Source of the DNA: Gemmatimonadota bacterium
Lineage (GTDB): Bacteria > Gemmatimonadota > Gemmatimonadetes > Gemmatimonadales > Gemmatimonadaceae
NCBI GenBank assembly: GCA_021324775.1
Contig: JAJPIM010000021.1
Coordinates: forward strand, 1-45,517
Reading direction: 5' to 3'
DNA: 45,517 bases
The position numbers and the translations under genes are program-made. Shown piece by piece: positions 8,088-17,435 of this stretch. Positions within the stretch are counted from its first letter, which is position 1. Each line of letters opens with the position of its first letter. The notes beneath the pieces are model-generated. The model was not told the DNA's origin. It was given only the letters and a program-made list of their open reading frames with translations, and searched no databases.

Positions 8088-8917
8088 GTCGGAGATCTCG
8101 GTGAGGTGCGAGTGGTGTAGTAGTCGTGTGCATACGCCGCAATGTGCTCCGCGGCGTCGTCCCGGAATGGGGCGAAGCTTGGCCAGTCGTTCAGGTCGAT
8201 CAGCGTCGGCTGGTCCGGCGCAGGCAGTGCCACGTCCCCGCCGAACACGTCGAGTCGCAACTCGGCCGCCGCTGCGAAGGCGAGGGCGCGCAAGCGCGCC
8301 TCATCGACTTCCGGCACCGGGCCCGATGGCCCCGCCTCCGCACCGTAATACCTGAAAAACCGGCCGTCTGCGATCCCGTAGAACTTAAGCACCGGGCCCG
8401 GGACGTGCTCCTGCAAAGCGACCCTGGAGATGCCACGGGCGCCAAAGGCATCGATCGCGGCCCGAAGGCCGTCGCGCTCGACCGTCACGACATCCTCGGA
8501 GCGCTCGGCGTGGACGTCACCGCGCTTGACCCAGACCCGGCGTCCGTCGATGCCGAATCCGTCCAGGGCGGCGCGACCGGTAGTCGAGATCACGGCAGTC
8601 CGGGGGAAGGCCACCGGCCGGCCGGCGAGAATGGTGACGAGGCGGTGCCGGTGGCAACTCAATACGCTCGAAGGCCGATTGATGATCGGAACGGCCGAGT
8701 TCTCGAGGGGGAGCAGTTTTTCCGAGGCGTCGGGACCCTGGCACATGTTGAGCACCAGGTCCGAGTCCGGCAGCGTGGTCGCGAGCACGTCGCTCTCCGA
8801 CGCTCGCGCGACTTCCCAGCCCCGCGCGACAAGGCGGGCCACCGCCGCGTCGAGGATGGCGGTATCGTTGGCGCGATGCTGATTCGGTGAGTACGAAGGC
8901 TGCCGGTAGAGCGCCAT
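8084..8917 (-). CDS. ATP-grasp fold enzyme (RimK/ITPK-like)
   Basis: About 277 residues from the ATG at 8917; an in-frame GTG lies 8 codons further upstream. The central part has the ATP-grasp core: RVWVKRGDVHA (nucleotide-binding Lys), a VALQEHVPGPVLKFYG strand with the adenine-contacting region, and a late DLNDWPSFAPFR motif. The Asp-x-Asn near the C-terminus is the metal-binding pair of ATP-grasp enzymes. The P-G-P-V-L-K-F-Y-G and D-x-N-x-x-P-x-F combination recalls inositol phosphate kinases of the ITPK type as well as RimK-like ligases. Either a kinase or a carboxylate-amine ligase would fit the operon. It overlaps the aminotransferase gene by 4 bp. Confidence 0.75.
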   Translation of the reverse strand: MALYRQPSYSPNQHRANDTAILDAAVARLVARGWEVARASESDVLATTLPDSDLVLNMCQGPDASEKLLPLENSAVPIINRPSSVLSCHRHRLVTILAGRPVAFPRTAVISTTGRAALDGFGIDGRRVWVKRGDVHAERSEDVVTVERDGLRAAIDAFGARGISRVALQEHVPGPVLKFYGIADGRFFRYYGAEAGPSGPVPEVDEARLRALAFAAAAELRLDVFGGDVALPAPDQPTLIDLNDWPSFAPFRDDAAEHIAAYAHDYYTTRTSPRSPT

Positions 8918-8984
8918 GACGCGTGGCGCATCGCCGGTCACAGGCGCACTCCGGGCCTGGCCAGCATGGACTCCGGCGGACAGC

Positions 8985-9710
8985 TCATTCGTTCTCCGTA
9001 CCAAGCCAGGCGTTTGCGATGTCGAGATCGTGGCGGCGGTCCACGTCGACGATGCGTGGAACCTCAACCGTGGCTACACGATAGCCGTCAGCAACCATCT
9101 GAGCCAGGAACCCGCGCATCCGGGAAGCCCCCTGGCGCCGGGCGGTCGCGGCCTCGGTGCGGGCCCGTGGACTGAAGGCGTACACACCGCCGGTGACACA
9201 CGGGGGGTCGCTGCGGGTCTCGCCTATGGCACGGGCGACGCCCGCGGCGTCCCGGTGGACCCACAGGGGGCGCTCGTCATCGACATAGGGCGTCACCGCC
9301 AGCACCGCGTCCGCCCCGTCCGAGATCGCCTGAACCGCCCCATCGAATACTGCCCGCCAATCCCGGGCTCGCATCACCGTGTCGACCATGGTGCAAAAGA
9401 CATCTCCTCGGGGCACGGCGGCAAGTCCATCCACGAGTGTGTGGAGGGACGAGGGCGTGTGGCAGGTCACGACGCGGACCGCCGGAGGAGCACGGCCCGT
9501 GCCGTCCAGCACCTCGTCGAACGACGGGACAACCACGGACTCGGCGTCGCGGAGCATGCACGTGATACTCTCGCAGCCGAGGGCGCCGAGCATGCCGACG
9601 AGGCGAACGAGCTGCGGCTGGCCGCCGACCGCGACCGTCGCCTTCGGGCCGCCGATGCCATCGGCCGCGAGACGTGTCCCCTCACCGCCGGCGAGGATCA
9701 GGCCGTGCAT
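8985..9710 (-). CDS. MobA/GlmU-like nucleotidyltransferase (NTP transferase domain)
   Basis: About 241 residues. The ATG at 9710 places the LAGGEGTRL nucleotide-binding loop at residues 6-14, followed by a GPK lysine at about 23, the usual arrangement of sugar-phosphate and alcohol-phosphate nucleotidyltransferases. A central FCTMVDTVMR supplies a metal-binding Asp candidate. It overlaps the HAD phosphatase gene by 13 bp and lies 67 bp before the ATP-grasp gene. With a CDP-alcohol phosphotransferase in the same unit, a cytidylyltransferase acting on a polyol- or amino-alcohol phosphate is the most economical guess. The base and substrate cannot be read from the sequence. Confidence 0.82.
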   Translation of the reverse strand: MHGLILAGGEGTRLAADGIGGPKATVAVGGQPQLVRLVGMLGALGCESITCMLRDAESVVVPSFDEVLDGTGRAPPAVRVVTCHTPSSLHTLVDGLAAVPRGDVFCTMVDTVMRARDWRAVFDGAVQAISDGADAVLAVTPYVDDERPLWVHRDAAGVARAIGETRSDPPCVTGGVYAFSPRARTEAATARRQGASRMRGFLAQMVADGYRVATVEVPRIVDVDRRHDLDIANAWLGTENE

Positions 9711-10453
9711 GCCGACGGATCGCGGGGCGGAAGGGTGGCAGGGGCCAGCACGCCGGGTAACTCCGTCAGCGATGCGATGCGCGCCGTCGGCACGCATCCA
9801 GGCGGCAGTGGCCGCTGAGCCGGCGTGATCCAGACGGTTTGCATGCCAAGCTTGGCGCCTGGCCGGATATCGGCTTCGAAGTTGTCACCCACCATCCATG
9901 TTGCCTGTGGAGGAAGGCCCAGCGCCTCGATCGTATGCGTGAACGGGCGCGCGTCCGGTTTGGCGAATCCGAGGACCGCGGAATCGGTGACGATCTCGAA
10001 CAGATCGCGTATGCCAAGCTCCGTCAAGCAAATACCGAGATTGCCGGTAAAGTTCGAGATGATGCCGAGGCGGAAGCGGGGCTGGAGCGCTTCGAGCAGG
10101 GGGCGGTTGCGCGCGACTATTTGAATGGCTTGTTCGTGCACCCGGTTGGCCATCGCGCCCGGATCAATGGCGGCGCCGTCGGGCAACAGCGTCCGCAGAA
10201 GGCCGGCCTGAGTTTCCAGCATTACGCGGAATCCCAGGCCGCGGATTCCGGGGACCGTCTCGAGGGCTCGGTCCGACGCCCGAAACAGGGCCTCGAAGGC
10301 GTCGGCGCCAAGTTGGCCGCCGCCGGCCGCGTACGCCTCGTGAAACCGGACACTCCACCGTAGCCCGTCCGCGTCCAGCGTGCCGCCAAAATCAAACAGC
10401 ACCGCACCGCGATCATTGGGCGCGGGGCCGCCATTCGTCGCGATCAGGGCCAC
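9698..10453 (-). CDS. HAD-superfamily phosphatase
   Basis: About 251 residues from a GTG at 10453. All four HAD motifs are visible: DFGGTLD near residue 21 (nucleophile Asp), IISNFTG near 131 (motif II Ser), AKPDARPF near 164 (motif III Lys), and MVGDNFEADI near 187 (motif IV Asp). The cap domain lies between motifs I and II. No ATG exists before motif I. A second GTG at 10402 would place motif I at residue 4 and is an alternative start. It is the first gene of the tightly packed minus-strand unit, 173 bp from the MFS gene. A role in dephosphorylating a head-group intermediate is inferred from position only. Confidence 0.82.
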   Translation of the reverse strand: MALIATNGGPAPNDRGAVLFDFGGTLDADGLRWSVRFHEAYAAGGGQLGADAFEALFRASDRALETVPGIRGLGFRVMLETQAGLLRTLLPDGAAIDPGAMANRVHEQAIQIVARNRPLLEALQPRFRLGIISNFTGNLGICLTELGIRDLFEIVTDSAVLGFAKPDARPFTHTIEALGLPPQATWMVGDNFEADIRPGAKLGMQTVWITPAQRPLPPGCVPTARIASLTELPGVLAPATLPPRDPSACTA

Positions 10454-10626
10454 TCCGGGGCGTCCATCACCGTACTGTATCGTGACCCGTACATCGGGGC
10501 AAGCGCGAAGCGCTATCCGCGGGCGCGTGGCGGGGGGCCGGATTGCGGCCGTTCTCGAACGGCCGCCGCTGCCCTCGTCAGCCGGCCTGCGTGTGCCAGT
10601 GCGAGGTCTCCGGCGGACGACAAACG

Positions 10627-11862
10627 TTAAACGACGATCGGTTCCGGCTCGACGCTCGCCAGCGGGCCCAAGGCGCGGATGGTAGGCCAGTACCAGGCGA
10701 CCGCCACGACCACGATGATCGTGCCGATCGCGCCCGAAACGACGGAGAACACGGGGCCGAATGCGCCCGCGACCGCGCCTGATTCGAAGCCACCGAGGAG
10801 GTTCGACGTCCCGATGAACAGGCCGGTGATCGAGCCGACGCGGCCGCGCATCTCGTCCGGCGTGACGAGTGGAGCGATCGTGTTGCGGATCACGACGCTC
10901 ACCATGTCGAGCCCTCCGATGATGACGAGCATGGCCATCGACAGCGCGAACGACTGGGACACGCCGAAGATCAGCGTCCCCGCCCCGAACCCGAAGACCG
11001 CCCACAGCAGGGTGCGGCCCGCGCGCCGCATGGGCGGGAAGCTCGCCAACACCACCGCGGTCAGGACTGCGCCGAGGGATTGCGCGGCGTCGAGCCATCC
11101 AAGGCCAGCGGGACCGACGTGCAGGATGTCCTTGGCGTAGATCGGGAGGAGGGTCGTCGCTCCGCCCAGCAGCACGGCGAAGAGATCGAGCGTGATGATC
11201 GGGAGGAGGAGCTTGCTGCGGGCCACGAACCGGACACCGGCGACGAGTGCCGGCACGGTCATCTCGCCGCCGAGGCGCTCCGCCGAGTGGTGGCGCATCG
11301 CAGCGGCAAGAAGCAGGAACGCCGACGTGCCGATGGCGGCGCACACATAAACAGCGACGGCCCCGCCGCGGGCCGCGATCAATGCGCCACCCACCGCCGG
11401 GCCCACCACGGACGCCAGCTGCCAGCCCCCGCTGTTCCACGTGACGGCGTTCGCCAGGACATCGGCAGGTACGAGCCAGGGGAGGAGGGCGTTGCGGGCC
11501 GGGGTGTGAAACGCTCGAGCTACGCCGGTGAGCAGCACACAGCCGTACAGCGCGGCGAGGGGCCCCCGCGTCTGTGACACGATCGCCAGCCCAATGGAGC
11601 TCGCAGTAAAGATGGCCAGCGAAACCATGAGGACTCGCCGGCGGTCATGCGTGTCGATGATGTGTCCGGCGGGCAGGGCAAGCGCCAGGAGCGGTATCAA
11701 TGCAACCAGGCCGACGAACCCCAGCGCGTATGCTGAATGTGTGCGATCGTACAGCTCCCATCCGATCGCCGTGCCCTGCATCTGGAGGCCGATGTTCGAC
11801 ACGACCACGCCCGCGAACAGCAATCGAAAATCGCGGTAGCTGAGGGCGGCGGAGGCGAGCAC
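10627..11862 (-). CDS. MFS transporter, EntS-like (MFS_3 type)
   Basis: A 411-residue protein with 10-12 hydrophobic segments across its whole length. It starts with a SYRDFRLLFAG segment and carries the MFS loop-2/3 motif variant GHIIDTHDRRRVLM after the second helix, and a DEMRGRVGS loop in the second half. These are typical of the enterobactin-exporter-like MFS_3 group of drug and small-molecule exporters. It is divergent from the acetoacetyl-CoA synthetase gene across 70 bp and co-directional with the head-group cluster. The 173-bp gap to the HAD gene leaves it unclear whether it is part of that unit. Confidence 0.88.
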   Translation of the reverse strand: MLASAALSYRDFRLLFAGVVVSNIGLQMQGTAIGWELYDRTHSAYALGFVGLVALIPLLALALPAGHIIDTHDRRRVLMVSLAIFTASSIGLAIVSQTRGPLAALYGCVLLTGVARAFHTPARNALLPWLVPADVLANAVTWNSGGWQLASVVGPAVGGALIAARGGAVAVYVCAAIGTSAFLLLAAAMRHHSAERLGGEMTVPALVAGVRFVARSKLLLPIITLDLFAVLLGGATTLLPIYAKDILHVGPAGLGWLDAAQSLGAVLTAVVLASFPPMRRAGRTLLWAVFGFGAGTLIFGVSQSFALSMAMLVIIGGLDMVSVVIRNTIAPLVTPDEMRGRVGSITGLFIGTSNLLGGFESGAVAGAFGPVFSVVSGAIGTIIVVVAVAWYWPTIRALGPLASVEPEPIVV

Positions 11863-11932
11863 GCGGTCAATCTAGCCGATAGCTTTTCACACCACATGCA
11901 CGAAACGCGGACACGTCCCGCGATGGTCGCCG

Positions 11933-13969
11933 ATGGCTGACATCCTCTGGGAACTCAGCGCGGCCGAGAAGCGTCGCACCCGCATGGCGGCGTTCATCGA
12001 CGCGCAGCGTGCCGCCGGCGAGACCGGACTTGTGGCGCCCGACGCGCCGGACGCGTTCGCCTGCCTGCACCGCTGGTCCGTCACGCGCCCCGATCGGTTC
12101 TGGGCCGCTGTGTGGCGGTACTGCGGCGTGATCGCCGACGAGCGGAGCGGCGCTCCACCGTGGGACGATGTCCTCGTGGGCGGCGAGCGTATGGCGCCGC
12201 CGGATTCGATGCTCGGACCGCGGTGGTTCACCGGCGCGCGGCTCAACTTCGCGGAGAACCTTCTCGCGGGCGAAGGCGCATCGCTGGCGCTGGTCGCGTG
12301 GGACGAACGGGGGCCTGCGGGGCGTCTCACGTTCGGCGAGCTTCGCCAGGCGGTGGCATCGTGCGCCAGTGCACTGCGTGCCGCGGGGGTGGCCCCCGGC
12401 GACAGAGTCGCGGGATTCCTGCCCAACATACCGGAGACGGTCATCGCGATGCTGGCGGCGACGAGCATTGGTGCAGTGTGGTCGAGCTGCTCGCCCGATT
12501 TTGGGGCCGCCGCGGTGCTTGACCGCTTCGGGCAGATCGTCCCTCGGGTGCTGATCTGCGCGGACGGGTATCACTACGCCGGAAAGCGGATCCCGCTCGG
12601 CGATCGCAACGCGGAGGTCGCCGCCGCGCTGCCCTCGGTCGAGCGGTGCGTGATCGTGCCGAACCTCGACAGAGATGCGCGTCCCGAGCGGCTCGCGGAA
12701 CGCTTTCCGCACGCCATCGCTTGGCGTGATTTCCTGGCGGGCCACGAGCACGCGGCCGCGGTATACGAACGCCTCCCGTTCGGGCAGCCGGCGTTCATCG
12801 TGTACTCGTCGGGCACCACCGGCGCGCCGAAGTGCATCGTGCACAGCGCGGGCGGCACGCTGCTGCAACTGCTCAAAGAGCACGTACTGCACGTCGATAT
12901 CCGGCGAGAGGACCGGGTATTCTACTACACGACGTGCGGCTGGATGATGTGGAACTGGCTCGTCAACGCGCTGGCGGTGGGTGCCGCGGCGGTGCTGTAC
13001 GACGGTGCCGCGTTCCCTCCCGCGCGGCCCGCCATCCTGTGGGATATGGCGGCGGATGAAGGCGTGACCGTGTTCGGCACGAGCGCGAAATATCTGGCGC
13101 TTGCCGAGAAGCACGGCTTGCGCCCCGCCACGACGCACGACGTGCGCGGGGTGCGCACGATATTGTCGACCGGGAGCCCGCTCGCCGCGCACAGCTTCGA
13201 CTACGTGCGTCGCGAGGCCGGACCGCACATCCAGCTCTCGAGCATCAGCGGCGGCACCGACATCGTGTCGTGCTTCGTCCTCGGCAACCCCCTGACGCCG
13301 GTGCGGCGCGGTGAGATTCAGGGACGAGGACTCGGGATGGCGGTCGAGGTGTTCGATGGCGCGGGGCGAGCAATCACCGGTGTGGCGGGCGAGTTAGTGT
13401 GCACGAAGCCATTTCCCTCGATGCCGGCCAGGTTCTGGAACGACCCTGGCGCGGAGAAATACCGGGCGGCGTACTTCGCGCGGTATCCGAACGTGTGGCG
13501 GCATGGCGACTGGGCGCTGCTCACCGGCGACGGCGGCGTCGTCATCTACGGACGCAGCGACACCACGCTCAATCCGGGCGGCGTCCGCATCGGTACGGCG
13601 GAGATCTACCGTCAGGTCGAGCAGCTTCCGGAGATCGTCGAAAGCGTGGCGGTGGGTGCGGAAGTCCGGGCCTCGGACGGAGGACATGACACGGAAGTCG
13701 TGCTGTTTGTGCGGCTCGCTCCCGGCGTGACTTTGGACGACGCCCTTTGCGCGCGGCTCCGCGACGTCATCCGCCGGAACACGAGCCCCCACCACGTGCC
13801 CCGGCGCATCCATGCTGTGGCGGACATCCCTCGGACCGTCAGCGGCAAGATCGCGGAGCTGGCGGTTCGCGAGGCCATCCACGGGCGCCCGGCGGACAAT
13901 GCCGGTGCCCTGGCCAATCCCGGGGCGCTGGCCGAGTATCAGGAATTCGGCAAGTCGCTAGATTCATAG
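11933..13969 (+). CDS. aacS: Acetoacetyl-CoA synthetase (acetoacetate-CoA ligase)
   Basis: A 678-residue member of the acyl-adenylate-forming enzymes. The P-loop is IVYSSGTTGAPK (about residues 284-295), followed by IVHSAGGTLLQLLKEH, a stretch typical of acetoacetyl-CoA synthetases rather than acetyl-CoA synthetases. TGDGGVVIYGRSD is the hinge-region motif and RTVSGKIAELAV carries the C-terminal catalytic Lys. The length fits the family. It activates acetoacetate to acetoacetyl-CoA in the cytoplasm. Acetoacetate is an end product of tyrosine breakdown, and the next three genes encode that route. phhA begins 3 bp after this stop. No good ribosome-binding site is visible before the ATG. Confidence 0.9.
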   Translation: MADILWELSAAEKRRTRMAAFIDAQRAAGETGLVAPDAPDAFACLHRWSVTRPDRFWAAVWRYCGVIADERSGAPPWDDVLVGGERMAPPDSMLGPRWFTGARLNFAENLLAGEGASLALVAWDERGPAGRLTFGELRQAVASCASALRAAGVAPGDRVAGFLPNIPETVIAMLAATSIGAVWSSCSPDFGAAAVLDRFGQIVPRVLICADGYHYAGKRIPLGDRNAEVAAALPSVERCVIVPNLDRDARPERLAERFPHAIAWRDFLAGHEHAAAVYERLPFGQPAFIVYSSGTTGAPKCIVHSAGGTLLQLLKEHVLHVDIRREDRVFYYTTCGWMMWNWLVNALAVGAAAVLYDGAAFPPARPAILWDMAADEGVTVFGTSAKYLALAEKHGLRPATTHDVRGVRTILSTGSPLAAHSFDYVRREAGPHIQLSSISGGTDIVSCFVLGNPLTPVRRGEIQGRGLGMAVEVFDGAGRAITGVAGELVCTKPFPSMPARFWNDPGAEKYRAAYFARYPNVWRHGDWALLTGDGGVVIYGRSDTTLNPGGVRIGTAEIYRQVEQLPEIVESVAVGAEVRASDGGHDTEVVLFVRLAPGVTLDDALCARLRDVIRRNTSPHHVPRRIHAVADIPRTVSGKIAELAVREAIHGRPADNAGALANPGALAEYQEFGKSLDS

Positions 13970-13972
13970 AGG

Positions 13973-14932
13973 ATGGCCACTCCGGTGATCGACCGCGGAC
14001 AGGGGGCCGGCGCGAGCGCCGGGCCGGGACTGACGACGACCCAATCGCCGTTCATTGAGGCGGCTCAGCGGGCTGGACAACTGTACATCGAGCAGCCGTA
14101 CGAGCTCTACAGTGCGTCGAACCATGATGCCTGGCAGCATCTGTTCTCGCGCATGACGGGACGGTGGCAGGCGTATGCCAACGACCGGTTCCTGCAGGGA
14201 ATCGACTCACTCTGTCTGCCGGCGGACCGGGTGCCACGGCTGGACGACGTGAACCGGTTCCTGGCGCCTCGTACAGGATTTCGGGCAAAGGGCGTGAGCG
14301 GGTACGTGCCGGCGTTCGTGTTCTTCGACTGCCTGCGCAATCGCGAGTTCCCGACGACGATCACGATTCGCGATGGTGTGTCGCTCGACTATCTGCCCGA
14401 GCCGGACATCTTCCACGACATCGCGGGCCATGTGCCGATGCACACCGACCGTGCGTTCGCCGATACGCTGGTCCGGTTCGGCGACTGTGCGCATACGGCG
14501 GCGTCGCTCGTTGCGGGGATTCGCGACCAGGACGAAAAGATGCGGCGGATCACGAGCGTCTTCCGGGCGATGGCGCGGTTCTTCTGGTTCAGCATCGAAT
14601 TCGGACTCATGAAGGGGACGGATGGACGCGGGTACAAGGTGTATGGCAGCGGGCTCCTGAGCTCTCATGGCGAGATCGCGCACGCGGTCGATTCGCCGTC
14701 CGTGCAGCGGTACCCATTCCAGCTCGAGTGGGTCGTCAACCAGAGCTTCGAGATCGACCGTCATCAGCCATTGCTGTTCTCGGTCCAATCGTTCGAGCAT
14801 CTGTTTGAACTGGTCGGCGAACTCGAAGCGTGGATGCGTGCTGGAAAGCTGGACAACGTGGCGCCGGGCGAGCCGGCGATGAGCGAGGCCGATGTGAAGA
14901 GTTTCCTCGATGCCTCGGTGGCCGCGGCATAG
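13973..14932 (+). CDS. phhA: Phenylalanine 4-monooxygenase
   Basis: A 319-residue aromatic amino acid hydroxylase. The iron ligands are visible: His148 and His153 in PDIFHDIAGHVP, and Glu209 in FSIEFGL. The downstream YGSGLLSSHGE segment is also conserved. It converts phenylalanine to tyrosine using tetrahydrobiopterin and oxygen. The length matches bacterial PhhA; no separate N-terminal ACT regulatory domain is present, and the first 25 residues look disordered. It is followed by hpd and hmgA in the order of the pathway. No pterin-carbinolamine dehydratase gene (phhB) is in the window. Confidence 0.94.
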   Translation: MATPVIDRGQGAGASAGPGLTTTQSPFIEAAQRAGQLYIEQPYELYSASNHDAWQHLFSRMTGRWQAYANDRFLQGIDSLCLPADRVPRLDDVNRFLAPRTGFRAKGVSGYVPAFVFFDCLRNREFPTTITIRDGVSLDYLPEPDIFHDIAGHVPMHTDRAFADTLVRFGDCAHTAASLVAGIRDQDEKMRRITSVFRAMARFFWFSIEFGLMKGTDGRGYKVYGSGLLSSHGEIAHAVDSPSVQRYPFQLEWVVNQSFEIDRHQPLLFSVQSFEHLFELVGELEAWMRAGKLDNVAPGEPAMSEADVKSFLDASVAAA

Positions 14933-14978
14933 GGAGCAGGTGCCGAACGGAATCGGGCGCGCGACGAACCGTTCTTGA

Positions 14979-16115
<1,137 letters not shown>

Positions 16116-16241
16116 CAACCGTGGTGAGTGATTGGTGGCCCGCGCGCGGGTGCCGGCTCCGGCGGTCGCGTCCCGGACTCCGGCGATTTGCCTCCAGCGA
16201 TCCACTGACCGCGAACCACCAACTGCCAACCATCCATTCTC

Positions 16242-17435
16242 ATGCCGATATATCACACGCTGGGCGAGATCCCGCGTAAGCGGCACACCGTCTTTCGCAA
16301 GCCGGATGGCGGTCTGTATGCCGAGGAACTGATGGGGCACGAGGGTTTCACGGGAACATCCTCGCTCCTGTACCACCTGCATCCGCCGACGACCGTGAAA
16401 TCGGCGCGCCGGATCCGCGATCTGGCGTATCAGGCCGACGACGACGCCACCCTGCGGCACCGGCATTTCCTGACTGGGCGCGTGCGTCCCGGCGGGAGTC
16501 CGACGCTCGGCCGGGTGCCGCTCCTGTTCAACGCCGACGTCGCCATGCTCTACGTCGCGCCGGATGAGCAGGACGCGCATTTCTACAAGAACGCGCAGGC
16601 CGACGAGATCGTGTACGTCAGCAAGGGCTCGGGGGTACTGGAGTCGGCGTTCGGCGACCTCCCATACAAGGAGGGCGACTACCTGATCATCCATCGCGGC
16701 ATCACGCATCGCTTCCGGCTCGCGCTGGCGGACGGACCGTCGCAGTTTCTCATCATCGAGAGCCGCGGCCACGTCCGGTGGCCGAAGCGGTATCGGAACG
16801 ACTTCGGCCAGCTCATCGAGGGTGCCCCCTACTCGGAGCGGGACATCCGCCGCCCGGCGGCGCTCCGCCCGGTCGACCAGATGGGGGATTTCCGGATCCT
16901 GGCCAAACAGTATGACGGATTGAGCGAGATCGTCCTCGACCATCATCCGTTCGACGTCGTGGGCTGGGACGGGTATTTCTACCCGTGGGCGTTCAACATC
17001 CACGACTTCGAACCGATCGTCGGGCGCGTTCACCAGCCACCGCCGGTTCATCAGACATTTCAGGGCGACGGGTTCGTCGTGTGCTCGTTCTGCCCGCGGC
17101 CGTTCGATTTCGACGCCAACGCGCTGCCCGCGCCGTACAATCACAGCAACGTGGACTCCGACGAGGTGCTGTTCTACGCGTCGAGCGAGTTCATGAGCCG
17201 GAAGGGCATCGAATACGGCAGCGTCACCCACCATCCGGACGGCATCCCCCACGGGCCGCATCCGGGGCGCGCCGAGGCGAGCATTGGCGCCAAGTTCACC
17301 AACGAACTGGCGGTCATGATGGATTCCTTTCGCCCGCTGAAAGTGGCGAAGGCAGCGCTGGCGATCGAAGATCCGCTCTACCACAAGTCGTGGGTTGACG
17401 CCCAGCACGCGCAATTCAACCCACCGACATCGTGA
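16242..17435 (+). CDS. hmgA: Homogentisate 1,2-dioxygenase
   Basis: A 397-residue cupin-fold dioxygenase that opens homogentisate to maleylacetoacetate. It has the family's N-terminal YHTLGEIPRKRHT, central YKEGDYLIIHRGITHRF, and the iron-site region HHPDGIPHGPHPGRAEA near the C-terminus. It is a little shorter than the human enzyme, as is usual for this bacterial branch. A 126-bp gap separates it from hpd. Its stop overlaps the GTG of the first M16 peptidase. Maleylacetoacetate isomerase and fumarylacetoacetase, which complete the route, are absent from the window. Confidence 0.94.
   Translation: MPIYHTLGEIPRKRHTVFRKPDGGLYAEELMGHEGFTGTSSLLYHLHPPTTVKSARRIRDLAYQADDDATLRHRHFLTGRVRPGGSPTLGRVPLLFNADVAMLYVAPDEQDAHFYKNAQADEIVYVSKGSGVLESAFGDLPYKEGDYLIIHRGITHRFRLALADGPSQFLIIESRGHVRWPKRYRNDFGQLIEGAPYSERDIRRPAALRPVDQMGDFRILAKQYDGLSEIVLDHHPFDVVGWDGYFYPWAFNIHDFEPIVGRVHQPPPVHQTFQGDGFVVCSFCPRPFDFDANALPAPYNHSNVDSDEVLFYASSEFMSRKGIEYGSVTHHPDGIPHGPHPGRAEASIGAKFTNELAVMMDSFRPLKVAKAALAIEDPLYHKSWVDAQHAQFNPPTS

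Noticed and set aside
6720-9710. Reading the nucleotidyltransferase, aminotransferase and CDP-alcohol enzyme as a phosphonolipid (aminoethylphosphonate) pathway
   Set aside because: No PEP mutase or phosphonopyruvate decarboxylase is in the window, and Gfo/Idh and ATP-grasp enzymes are not part of that route.
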